NCBI GenBank assembly: GCA_037178855.1
Contig: JASJZC010000002.1
Location: forward strand, 6,894,501-6,958,500
DNA: 64,000 nucleotides
Direction: 5' to 3'
Origin: Oscheius sp. JU75
Taxonomy: Eukaryota > Nematoda > Chromadorea > Rhabditida > Rhabditidae
Shown here: positions 1-11,221 of the stretch, piece by piece
Position numbering within the stretch: the stretch's first letter is position 1
Layout of the letters: each line of letters opens with the position of its first letter
Notes under the pieces: model-generated
What the model saw: the letters and a program-made list of their open reading frames with translations, nothing else
Told to the model about the DNA's origin: nothing
Databases searched by the model: none
Position numbers and translations under genes: made by a program

Positions 1-1048
1 AGGCAAGAGTGGAAAATAAAGTGTCGGATTCACATCAGAGAGTGACTGAAGTTTCAAACAGAATGAATAGTTCTCTCACTCGACAGTCGGTATTTGAAAG
101 AGACCGTTAGCTGTTAGTTAGACCTTCTCTGGGCTCACAGATCCACAGGTCAGTCGAGTGGCTAGAATCAGGAAGCAAGCTTGTGAGTCGATTAAAAGTA
201 TAGCAATTTTACTGAACTTTGCACAAAAGCAGATGAGTCCAGCTATGAAATTTTTGGCTCTTCTGGTCTGGTATAAAGAGGAGAGTCGAGAGTCAATCGT
301 AGTAGTCAGTTCCATTCAGGAAAGCGTAGGTCAATTAGCAAGAGTCAAGAGTAGTTCTATAGTTGTGCAAAGGATCAAGAGTCAAGCCCACTTCATTTTT
401 TTAATACCAGCTGCCGACAGCAGTTTCGCAGCCCTGTAATCTTGGCTTAATGTTGAAAGCAGGCGGCTTCGTCGCTTGCCTAGAAGATTCCTCCACAGCT
501 GACTTGTCCCCTTGTCTCTTGGCATGATCTGACTTGTCAGCTTTTTCGGTTTTGGTGTTGACAGGAAATTGGAGACCATGACGTACAGGCGGACACTATT
601 GCTCTTCGGTGAAGAAAGATGATCAGATTCCCATTCAGTCTTCAAGGGATACTTCTGGTATGGTCGCCATGTTCATGTCCCGAACTCTTATTTTGCTGTT
701 AGCCTAGAGTCTGTAAGCACGCAAGCCCAAAGAAATGCCTCCTGAACTTCTAGATTAATTGAACTTTCTATCCGTCTCTCTCCTCTTTTTCCTTGCCCTT
801 TCTGAAAACTGTCTGTTGATGTTTGTCATTGGAGAGTAATTAATTACTCGTACTTTGTCTCTCGCTCCTTCTCTCTCCCCGAAACCAAAATAAACACCCG
901 AAACTGTATTTGAAGCCTTCTGGGAAGAGACCCGAACCAATAAATAACCCAGAGACGGCTGCACGTGACTGCCCGAAACTGCCGCCACGTGGAGAAGAGA
1001 AGCTCTAATGGGTTCAAGGTGCATAGATAAAAAATTTTATGCAAAGAA

Positions 1049-1395
1049 TTAAGAATTGGGACAGTTTCTCATGTTGCCGCGGGCTTTTTGGTATCCGAGC
1101 TTCATCTCGCGGTTGACTAGCTCGAGCAGTGCGCGCCAGGCTTTCTGTTCGTCCAGGGTGGCTGAGGAGAACTCTTCCATTAGGGTGTCAGTGAAGGCAT
1201 CCCACCATGTTAGCTGGAAAACTTCAGGATTAGGGAAAAACTGTACCGATCCGTCTCGCCAGACAGTACGCGTGAGAACTTTACTGGCGATACGAAAAAG
1301 TGTTTGCTTGTCAACGGTACTGATTTTTGTCTGGTCGCCAAGAAAATATGGACCCTCGCGACGGTACGGGTGAAAGTTTTTCGGTTACCGACATT
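1049..1395 (-). CDS. Possible globin-like C-terminal exon
   Basis: An open minus-strand stretch ends in a TAA at 1049-1051. Its last ~55 residues have the pattern of globin helices G and H: a WWDAFTDTLMEEF segment, an acidic spacer, KAWRALLELV, then MKLGYQKAR before a short tail. Cytoglobin-like and invertebrate globins end with a comparable F..AL..E....AW..L...V...MK.GY pattern. The upstream part (RTVWRDGSVQFFPNPE) stays in frame, but I cannot fix the acceptor. The proximal histidine is not visible in this exon, so the globin assignment rests on pattern only. It may belong to the same gene as the exon near 4.0-4.3 kb. Confidence 0.35.
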
Positions 1396-2784
1396 GTAAG
1401 CAAGTCGCTGACGAAAGATTATGTGAGTATGCCTAGCCGGAACAGAATGCGAAAACGTTTGTGTGGTTGAAACGCTACGGGCTCGCAACTTTACTGGTTT
1501 TCGGATTCGTAGACTAGAACAGAATAACTTAAAGTTTTTTGTTCTCTGATCGAGACGGTACGGATCTTCCGATTCGTCCCGGAATTTTGTATGTTGCCAG
1601 AATATTAAAACAGGGACGAACTTAGGGTATTGCTACATCTAAGCAGGTTATAATCTCTCTACTTCTATTCGATCTCCGCCGGTGTATTAGCCTTGCTGAA
1701 AGGGCGGTGAAGCCGTCAAAGTTACTATTTTTTTCCTCTGTGAGCCATGCAACTGATTTTTCGGAGTCTTCAAGCAGTACAACCGAGATCATTCCAGGCA
1801 GAGAACAAAGAACAGGTGTCACCGACTCTTGCACTCTCTTATGAAACATTTCATTGGATCTACAACTTTTGACAGGCGTGATATGCACATGTTTTCGTCG
1901 ACCACGTGTTCAAGAGACCAAAAATAGCCGACAACCCGTTCTGGCTTGATCGAGCTCTATCTGTCTCCCACTCCTGTTACAGCCAGACTGTTGTCTGACA
2001 CAAATACATGTGACGCGATCTGACAGAACAAAGTGAAAGTTAGGCTTAAGGGAGGCTTTAACAAAATATTTGCGCGACATTGGTCTTCTCGACATCTTTG
2101 TCTTTCTCTCTTCGGCGCCGTCCTTCTTCTAATTTGTCGTAAAATTAGCGCAGATTCATTTGCGGCTAATTTTAGATGAAGAGGGGGTTCCGGGAGACAG
2201 AAATAGTGCTTACACACGTCAGGGTGAGCCCTGAAAGTGGTCAAGGGTATCCTGTGGAATGTGAACCGTGATCATGGGTGGTGTCAAGAAGAGGGAGGGA
2301 AGATCATAGCCGAAATCCTGTGACTTGTCAAGTCATTTTTATAGTGAAAACAGAATTTTTCAGCTTTCTTATGTATTTCATACTTGTAGAGCAGTTTAAA
2401 CGTTACCACTTTGCAGAACGTTGCAAAGCTGGAATATGCCGTCTTGACCCTGGAAAGTCCGATGCACTGAATTTAGATAGTACCATACTCAGCGCGCTAC
2501 AAAAACGCGTCCCACATGTTTCCTCTCGACACCCTTCAAGCGTGGGCTGGTCGAAATATAAGCAGAAGCATATTGTAAATATATTCTGAGATTGTGAATG
2601 TCCCAGTTACAAAACGAACAAAGGGTTATTTTAGGAAAAAGCCCTCCGAAAGAAGTGGCGATTTGATCGGGATAGGAGAACTACTTGACAGGCTGACAGA
2701 ACAAAACTGGAAAGACCATCCAGAGTCTGAACTGTGTAGACAACGTGCCACAACAGTCAAGTTCTTTTACAGCTGGGCACGCAA

Positions 2785-2860
2785 ATTCGCCAGCGTGGCA
2801 CCGTCGGTTAGTGCTCCGACTACGAAATCAAAAGGTTCGGGATCGACTCCCGGTTGATTC
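2785..2860 (+). other. tRNA-like relic
   Basis: GCAC-CGTCGGTTA-GTGC forms a D-arm and TCGGG-ATCGACT-CCCGG a T-arm, 22 nt apart (23 expected in a tRNA). The anticodon stem and acceptor stem do not pair, so a working tRNA is excluded. It could be a tRNA pseudogene or SINE head. Confidence 0.25.
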
Positions 2861-3499
2861 AATCTCTTTGTATCTCTCAATAAACAATCGCAAACAAAAA
2901 GGTGTCTCAATGCTCCTTCCCACCTGAAACTCTTCCTTACTGAATCCAGCATGTTGTTGTCCCAAATGAAAGCACGTCTGATTAAATTCGTCGATATTGT
3001 TGAGCACCGAATCCTGCAAAACTGTACTCTCATCGACCTGTCTAGCTTATTGGGATAGATTCCGAGACGCTCCCTAAAGGTTCTCAGGGAGATCATTTGC
3101 GTCACGGGCGACGACACCGGTAGGAGAGAGTATGCTAAAGGTGGAGGTGAACGATGATGAACGGGCTGCTGCTGGTAGCGGTTGCAAGCTGCACGAACCC
3201 TTTGGTTGCTGCTGCAGGCAACAAAGGAGGGGACCGTCAGTTTAAGTCATCAGAACATGGGTTCTTTGAGAGAAAACCTGTCAATCATTGTCACTATCTT
3301 ATCGTAAGAAGGTTCCAATGTTAGCCAAACATTCGGGAAGTAAAGGGAGAGGTATCAGGGCCTGTCACTATCACTGTCGTTTACGGTAACTAACTGTTGG
3401 CCTAGTAGCAGCTGCTGGTTGTCAGGAGACGAGAACAACAGACGACAGGGTATTGGGAAAACATTGGGTAGAATATACTCAAAAGATGTTGATTAGACG

Positions 3500-3640
3500 T
3501 GACAAGACTTGGCAGGTTGACATAATCTTGGCAATGCAGTACTCCTAGTTCTGTCGACAGTTCTACCCGAGGATAGTTGGTACACTTCGCCTCTCGGACG
3601 TCAGACTCATCAGTGGAGCTACCCGAACTACATTAGAGCC
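3500..3640 (+). pseudogene. Decayed copy of the 51.9-52.0 kb gene fragment
   Basis: This stretch resembles, base by base with gaps, the minus-strand coding exon at about 51890-52044. Shared blocks include the GTCGACAG...TCTACC segment and the CTC-CGGACGTC-GACTC segment, and both copies run into CT-rich repeats just downstream. The reading frame here is broken by stops, while the other copy is open, so this looks like a dead duplicate or a shared dispersed repeat. Confidence 0.35.
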
Positions 3641-3649
3641 ATGAGTTTC

Positions 3650-3730
3650 ATTGTCTCTGTCTCTCTGTCTAATAGTCTCTTATTTCTCTGTCTCGTTATT
3701 TCTCCGTCTCTGTCTCTCTGTCCTTGATGT
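3650..3730. repeat. CT-rich TCTCTGTC-type low-complexity tract
   Basis: About 80 nt of imperfect TCTCTGTCTCTCTG repeats. The same motif recurs in many introns and spacers of the window. Confidence 0.7.
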
Positions 3731-4016
3731 TCATATTTTGACCTACCAAACAGAGTGATTGATCTATCTCCTTACTATTTCAAGACCCAGCTGTCACTTA
3801 TTATTAGACAGAACAATCAGTAAGAACACCTACACGGGTACCTGTTTCATGTGCTTTGTTCAGGAATTTCGGTCTTTTTCTCAATAGAGAGAAATGGCAT
3901 CTCGTCTGTCCCGATGCAGAAGATGGATCGACTACTATCTTTCTGACCGAGAGAAATATTTCACAAACAGCGCGTGTGTTTTCGTCAAAGATGATGCGTT
4001 CCAATTGTTCCCAAAA

Positions 4017-4336
4017 TTAGAAACCAACCGATATCAAAACCTCGAAGAAGCTGGCTATTCGGCTAGCCAACTGTTGCATGACAAAATCGGCTTCGTCGGC
4101 CGAGGCGGCGTGACCGGCACTGGTTCGGAGGATAGTAGCCATGTCAGAGTCTCGAATACACAGCTTTATGAGCACCTGAACGGGAGTTGATTTTGAATAG
4201 AAAAGCCCTACAGTATGAAAGGCTGACTGTTTGTTCTTGGCTATGCATTTCCTCCAAGCTGACTGAATGACAGAAGGCTGGATCCGACGACGTTCCCAGA
4301 TTCGGACTAGGTAGGCACCCATTCTAGAAACATTTG
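4017..4336 (-). CDS. Possible N-terminal exon of a globin-like gene
   Basis: The minus-strand reading starts just after a TTTCTAG acceptor with MGAYLVRIWERRR and runs ~98 residues to a stop shortly after a possible donor. PSVIQSAWRKC resembles globin helix A with its conserved Trp. A later GHAAS...FVMQQLASRIASFF could be helix E with a following helix. The match is weak: the CD-corner Phe is not obvious. I join it to the 1.05-1.4 kb exon only because both lie on the same strand and look like complementary halves of a globin; a middle exon carrying helix F was not found. It may be unrelated. Confidence 0.25.
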
Positions 4337-4639
4337 TAAAGACAGAGGAACAGTGACAGTATTTCGCATTCACCTCAATTATACTCTCGTACTATCAGCT
4401 CATGTACCCCGTTTGAACCGGGAACTGTAAGACATGTGATCTGTCTCTGACACTGTCCACGTGAAAAAGCGAAACTTGAGTACACTCACATGGTCTCAGA
4501 GGAAGAGGAAATGTGGCAAGGAGTCGATTAGTCCCCGACTAGGAGGCCCACAAACGCTTTTGCAAATTAGCAAATTGGCAGTGACAGGCTGTGCTCGCGC
4601 ACAACATAACCCATACTTTATTCACAAAAACAATGATTC

Positions 4640-7600
4640 TCAACTGTCCAGACGGACCTTCAATTGACTCGGTTTCTTCTCCAGTGTGCTTCTACTTGAG
4701 ACCTTGGTCAGGCCGTAAGTGGGTCTTCGGATCTGAGAGGAGGAGCGGGAAGACATCAAGGGGTAGGAGGAGGTTGAGGTCGAAATTGAACCAAAGCCAG
4801 TCGAGGTGGTTGCGGATCTCCTCAACCCATACCCAGTGGGTGAGTCAAGAGAGCTTGTTGAAGAGGACATGGACGAGGCTGAAGGAGATCGTCCCATTGA
4901 GGAACCCCTGACAGGGCGAGGCAGAGATGAGTCAAGCTTTTTGAGCCGGTCCTCTTTGTCTCTGGCGGCTATACTCATTGGGAGACGACTGGGACGAGCG
5001 GCTGGAGCTGGGGAGGAGGCTCTCATGACCACGACGGGTTGTGGTCTGACCACAGCAATGGCTTTCCGCTGACTTCTCCAAGGAGACACAGCTCGGGCAG
5101 GGCCTTCAGGTGGTCTGAGACCGGAGCGTCCAGGCGGTGTCAGCGGTGTCTTCTCCTTCGGAGAGATTCTTGGAGATGGGGACTTTTCTTCCTTCTCCAG
5201 CTGTCTCTGTCTCTCCTCACTCCATAGGACCTTCTCCTCTTCAATCTTCTTGGCGTCTTCTTTGTCGCCGCGGAGACGAGACTCGCCTCGGGACAGCTCA
5301 CAGGCGTACTAGAACAGGATCATTGTCTACTATCTTCTGTCCACTATCTGTATGTCTCCCAGTCCCTGACTCTCTGTTTCACTGGCTCTGCCTCTCTGTT
5401 CCTCTCTGTTTCTGTTTCATTTTCTCTCTTGCTCTCTGTCTCTCACTGTCTCCTACCATTTGAAGTAAATGCCTGGTCAATGGCTTCTTCTCTTCTGTGA
5501 GGGCTTCCCCCCACAGCGTTCTCCAGTTCTTGAAGCTTGCTGTCATCGTCTGGTAGAATCAGGAATGACTTTATCCGTGATAGTAATCGGATAGCTTTCA
5601 ATCTAAACAGATAGATAGACTCAACGTTAAAAAAGTAGGGCACCTGACATTGGCCACTTCATCATGAGTCAGTCTTATCACTTCTACCAAGAAATGCTCC
5701 ATAAAGAAACCGCGACTGAATAATCTCAGGACAGTCTCTGCCGCTTCCAGATATAAGAGACGACGGTAGCATGTTTTATGTCCGGCTATCTCTGAATATT
5801 TCGTCTTTTTTATAACAGAAATTGTGAGACTTACCATTTTTCAAGAAGTCCACGACTGCCAGTCGTTTTGCAGCATCGGGCTGTTCTCTCATGAAAGTTA
5901 GCAACGAGTTGACGGCTGCGATGCGGCATGGAATGGCTCTCTGAAAAAAAGAGATAGACGGCAAAGAGATTTGGCATAATAGGTTATGAAGCTTTAAATA
6001 GCGTTTTGTTTCGCTACTGATCCGACTAAGTTCGCTTGTGTCCTCTCTTGTTCGACGCGTATCTTTTGAGTGTTCAACAGCTCTTGTCTGACACCCGGCG
6101 ATTCCTCAGACCGCTTACAAATGGCCAATAGTTAAAATCCTGGAGGTAGCGGTTAAATTCACACCCCGTTACGCTACTGTTTGCGGTTCAAGTTCACCCA
6201 GTAGCGGCCTCGTGCTCATGCTGATCCTTAGTCCGACCCCTTTACACTACTATAGTCTGTGAATGAAGAAGGAGTGCTGTGTACCATCATGTCTGTCTTG
6301 TAGCTCTGTCCTGACTTTGAGTGGGTGTCCTAGCCCCTATTTTTGACTGTATGATGTTTCTGGAATAACGATAAGTGAAACGGTCATAATAAGGCTGTAA
6401 GTTAGAGGACCCTATCAGATGTCCTCTGGATGACTATCCCCTAAACTCACAGCATGAAGGACTTCTTTCTGCAACAATGGAATGAAAGTTTCCTGGATGT
6501 GTGAGACTGAAAGAACTTGTCGTAGTACTGTAAGATTTCTCAGTAGGGATTCATGAGCCCGCCAGGCCCCGGTCCCTCGAAGAAGCTGGTTGCATCCGAG
6601 CAACATTCTGTCCAGCTGGACCCGTGTGACTTTCTGAACTTCGAATTACGTCGGTATATTGAAAACAGTACCCCATTGGATTCTTCCGCTAATTTGTACA
6701 AGATTGGCAGGGTCTTGTCCAGATTTCCTGTCAGTTTAGAGACGACCTCCGGGGCTCCTCCCCGAATGAGATCAACAAAGGATTCGAGAAGTTGGTGGGT
6801 TTTCGGCTGTCGTTCCAGTAGCTCGTGGAATGAAGCAGCGACGGCCAGTCTAACATCGTCGTCTTAATATTAGCTTGAGAAATAAGGAGGAATGCTTACC
6901 GTGGTCCTCACAAAAAGACTGAAAGATGGGTGAGATCCGTTCGAAAGAGTTGGGGAAAAGTTCGACCATGCACTGAAAATATGTCACTGTCACCGCCACT
7001 GTATCTCTCTTTATATCTGTCAACTCACTGGAAGATTGAAAGCCGTCATCCGCTTAGTCAGCTTCATGTTTGTCTGTGCTGCTGCTCCAGTCACTTCAGT
7101 TTTAGTCTCAGCGACCATTTTCAGGTAGGTGTTCAAAACCCAGCTTCTGTCCAGTTTGTCCAGATCTGACCACAAGTTGAAGACCCTTAACTGTTGGTCT
7201 TTCTACATTCAGAGGGGATCTACCATGTCCCAAGGTGCCTTGCCACCACCGGCAATGTGTCGTCCTTCTTCTCCAAACAAAGCTCTGCTGTTTTTCTTAT
7301 CAAAGGAATAATAGTCTTTTTCTTGGCTTCGGGAGTAAAATGAGACAGACACTCGTTCAAATTGTTCAGACACGACTCTCGAACCCCGGAATCGTCGTCC
7401 TTGCACAGCTGGACGAAGCAGGGAAGTAGGAGGCAGACACAGTCGTTCTGGTTCCTAAGTCGAAATTATAGAGAAGCAGATAGTTGACTTTACTTGAGCG
7501 CCCTGGCTATGGTTGGCAGTCGTGTAGCCATAGCCGTCCTCACATTAGAGTTGGCATCCTGACAGAGCTGCTGGGCACAGGGGCCGAGTTCTTTTCTAAC

Positions 7601-9180
7601 CCTGAAAGGATTTGTTGGCATTGGAACTGCGATTTTCAGTCTGGCTATGGTAGGCTTGCAGTACAGTCCAAGAGATTTGGGTGGTTTGAGTTGTTCAGAA
7701 CGACAAGGCTGTCAGAACATAAGTATACATGGACATTCTACAGATTAAGATGGTTCTGTGAAATCAGTTTAAGACGAAAAAGGAACTGTCTGGAGTGCAT
7801 GTTTCTCGCTTTGTCAATATGTACTTTTGCCAGATAAGAATTGTTACAGTTCTGTCAAGGCTAGCTCCATTTTGTCCCGTACCGTATGGTCTGGCTCAAA
7901 GAAGATGGAATCTTGGTAAAGCTTCTCACCAATAGTGATTTTTGGCAGCTCTGAACCTTCTTAGAGTGAGAAGTCCATCTAATCCGCACCTTTGGCGGCC
8001 TCTGCCCTTCTCTCTTACTTGACCGCCGTAAGTGTGTAATGATGGGTCAGTCAACAGACTACTAGCTGACAGATTGATTGCTCTCGCTTATTGACAAAGA
8101 ACTTACACGTCAGAGGGAAGAATATCAGCCAATTTGTGGAGCAACTTTGCCGCAATCACGCGTCTCTGTACCCGTTGCGCAGGCTCGGCTTGTTGTTGGA
8201 CTACTGGAACAATCTGGAAGATTTTTCGGGATCTGGAAATTAAAAAATGGGCTTACAAACTGTTTGACAGCGTCTAGACTGACACGTTCAGCTACTTCGA
8301 CCAGAGTTTCGAGCCAGGCAGCGGCGCTCACTGAAAGATTCCTTTTTGGCCAGGCAAAATTTGTCTTTTCGTCAATACCGGCCTCTTTTCAGATACAAAA
8401 TAGCATTTTTTCGGCCTAGCAATGCTCTGCAGAGTTGTAGTTTGGTTCAAGGGTTATAACTTTGTAGAACATCAAAAACCGGAAAGTGCAATCTTGGACC
8501 AGAAAATTGGAGTTAGAAATTGTGACTAGTAGTACAGCAAGTCCAAAAAGAACTTACAGTGCCTAACTTGTGGCACTGGTCCCATGTGCAAGACTACACG
8601 ATTCGGGGTATCGGATTCTGGACAAAGAAATGAGAGAGATAGGATGGGAAGAACTCACGATTGTCCTTCTGCTGGCTAATGTTACTGAGAATGTGTTCCA
8701 GGAGGAGCTGTACTAGGCCACTGAAATATTTTTGAGTGTGAGGACAGGGGAAAGAAACTTACGGAAACTTCTGACAGATATGGTCATTTTGAAAGATGGA
8801 CTTGTAGACGACGGCAGCCTCACAGTGAATGTCCAGGTTGGACTTTTCGTCTTTTAGACATTGCTGGAAGGTTGTACGGTATCTGTCACTGTCACTCACC
8901 TGAATGGCTGGTAACAATTTCTCAATACATTCCTCTCCATGACTCTCTAACAAAGTAGGCAAAGATCGTATTGCTTTCAACTTCGGCACTTCCTTCTCGT
9001 CTCTGAATCTCCATAATGTTTGACCACTATCAAAATTTACAGCAGTTGTTTAAGGGCTTCCTCCAACGGACCCTGTAGAGTGTCCTCAAGATCGGGATCC
9101 TCCGCCATTTTGAACAATTTGTCCCAGTCCAGACCGGAAGAGCTCGGCGGAGGATCGTCTTCTTCATCTTTTTCTGTCAT
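4640..9180 (-). CDS. PPP4R4: PP4 regulatory subunit 4-like HEAT-repeat protein
   Basis: Multi-exon gene for a homologue of PPP4R4, a HEAT-repeat scaffold that binds the protein phosphatase 4 catalytic subunit. The start is the ATG at 9178-9180 (MTEKDEEDDPP, acidic); the stop is at 4640. Segments matching PPP4R4 in order: IRSLPTLLESHGEECIEKLLP (~8950), AAAWLETLVEVAERV (~8320), a block of WRAHESLLRNL...VLRQVL (~6560), IPCRIAAVNSLLTFMR (~5930), and FMEHFLVEVIRLTHDEVANVR (~5690), the last being the clearest, equivalent to human ELTHDPVANVR. A charged, probably coiled-coil segment follows, then a Ser/Arg-rich low-complexity tail (4640-5090), as in the human protein. Introns are short; several contain CT repeats. 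The identity is firm; exact boundaries of the middle exons are not. Confidence 0.8.
8422..8473. repeat. Short dispersed hairpin with AGTTGTAG/CAACTTT arms
   Basis: Arms of the type GCAGAGTTGTAG ... ATAACTTTGTAGA flank a TTTGGTTCAAG loop. Related hairpins occur at 42631-42680, 43870-43918 and 48876-48920. This copy sits within the PPP4R4 gene, in a non-coding part. Confidence 0.4.
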
Positions 9181-11221
9181 CTTCCTGAATATTGTTGGAA
9201 TATGTGAAGGAGGAAGAAAAGAGGCGTGGAGCCAGTGGTGCTCGTAAAATCGTCGCCCCGAGACGTGCCCGATCAATCAAAGCAGGATTTTTGGCTGATC
9301 CACATTTTGAGGAAGAAAACAGAGGGAATGAGGAAAAATAAGTTATAGACAGTTGGTCGACAGAGGACGACCGGAAGGGCATTTCTTAAAAACAAATCAT
9401 TACAATGAATCAGCCAAACACTTTTATTATTTTTTTCCACGAGAAGATAGAATTTGAAATTTGAAAATTGAACATTAAAAATTAAGAATGTTCACAAAAT
9501 GATCTTTGATACCTTAACTTCTAATGAACTTCTACAGTTTCTTCAAACTTGTCTACACGTGTGGCTGTCAAAAAAAAGAGGTGAACAGTGTACTGAATTA
9601 TGCGGAACAGATAATTTTGACTTTGACAGAAGAAAGCAGTAGCAGCTTGATAAATAACTGTGAATAATTATAGGCAGAGTTATTTGCGCCAGAAATACTT
9701 TGTTTCACAGGGTGTGAATCCAAAATATGTAAAAGTAAGCAAAAGTTAACAAAAAAAGCTAGGTAATAAAGATATTAGAAAAAAATGCTTTCCAGATCTC
9801 TACTATTTAAACCTACTATGTTCAATAGCAGTTATTGCCTAAAAAGCCAATGCAAACTAGGCAAACAAGAAGAAGCTGTCGGAGACGACTTCGCCGTTCT
9901 TTTGCTTCATAAATTGACGATTTGATACGCCTAAAAGTGTAGGCAAATGGTTTTTCGCGAAAGGCTAGCATTTTATACAGATCCATCATAGACATGATCT
10001 TTAAAAAAAGAAAAAGAATTTTTATTTGTTCGTAATATTCTTTCTTGAGGGTTCGTAATTCTTGCTCATTACTACAACATCTCAGTGTAAGAAAGACCTG
10101 TGAGGGCTCAAAACACGGCATTGAGTTACCTAAACTTGTTCCGTTTAACTTGTTATTCTATTTTGGGTTTCACTTAACAATATATATTCTACTGTTCCAT
10201 CAAAGACGGCATTAGAATTTAATTGGGAATGTTTAACGTGCCTTCATTTAATGATTCCAACGTCTTCCGGAACACACTTGGCAATGAAAAAAGATCTAGA
10301 AGAGACTCGGGTAAATAGAACAGGTGGGTGGATCTGCCCGGAGGATAGCTCACTAGCCGAGAACCGCCGAGAGGCGAGGGTGGTGGTGGCGAGAGCGGAG
10401 AGAAAGCAGGGGCGCCTGCTCCAGTTGTAATCCTTGTCCAGATGCGTCAAAAAAGTCTTAGATTATCTGAACTTTTGAAGATTCCATGATTCTCCCGATC
10501 CCTGGAGAAGAACCTGATCGGTGTGTGTTTTCCTCACAGTTGAACAGTACTCAAGTATCGCCGAGGGCATAAAAAGGGCACGGTGGGAACTGATTGAGAG
10601 TGAAGAGATCCGCTGGCTCGATCACGTGACGGCAGAAATAATTGGCAACTCAATCAGAAAATGTCACTTACTCTTTGCCACTAAACTTTAGAAAAAATAC
10701 TCTCCGATACTCTGATATTTCACTCCACGGGAATCCTAGACTAGTAGCAAAATTGACTGTTTGAGTCCATAGGAAAAGATCAGAAAAAGATTTTTGACAT
10801 TGCCACCAGTGCGCTTTATTGCTTTAAGCCTTAATTCTCTCAATGTCTGAGCGGTCATGAAAATTAAATACTCTGATAGTGCACCCCCACGTGAATCTAC
10901 TGTCTCTACAACACATCCTGTCGCTTTTCGCCACTCACAATTATAAGATTCTTCATTATAGATATCTCTTTCGTCGAATCTGGACGAGTACACGTGTTCA
11001 ATGGGAGGTTATTGGTTATCATTTGGAAAAAGGCAATAGCAACTACTAGTTACAGCATGGGTCTAGAGATTATGCAAGCCTTTGGCGCAGCGGAATGGCA
11101 ACAAAAATTGACTAGGGTGAATAGAATAGAATAAAATTGGAGGGATAAATGAGCAGGGATACCCGTCTTGTGAAGACTATTTTTGAGAAGGATAAAGTGA
11201 AACAGGAACCAGTCGAGAAGA
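9181..11221. other. Intergenic stretch, AT-rich, no firm gene
   Basis: About 2 kb between PPP4R4 and the phosphatase gene. Two minus-strand ORFs (9822-10121 and 10736-10993) are open but match no family I know. The first ends in a hydrophobic LLLVCLVCIGFLG stretch and could be a small tail-anchored protein with an internal acceptor (TTTTTTTAAAG) before MSMMDLYKML. Neither has strong splice or family support. Confidence 0.4.
9822..10121 (-). CDS. Hypothetical small protein, possible tail anchor
   Basis: Open frame of 99 codons on the minus strand. The C-terminal ~65 residues are basic (FRRIKSSIYEAKERRSRLRQ) and end with a 12-residue hydrophobic run and NNCY. A basic helix followed by a terminal hydrophobic segment would suit a tail-anchored membrane protein. 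The middle FLFLK could be part of an unspliced intron. No family recognised; this may be chance. Confidence 0.2.
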   Translation of the reverse strand: MPCFEPSQVFLTLRCCSNEQELRTLKKEYYEQIKILFLFLKIMSMMDLYKMLAFREKPFAYTFRRIKSSIYEAKERRSRLRQLLLVCLVCIGFLGNNCY

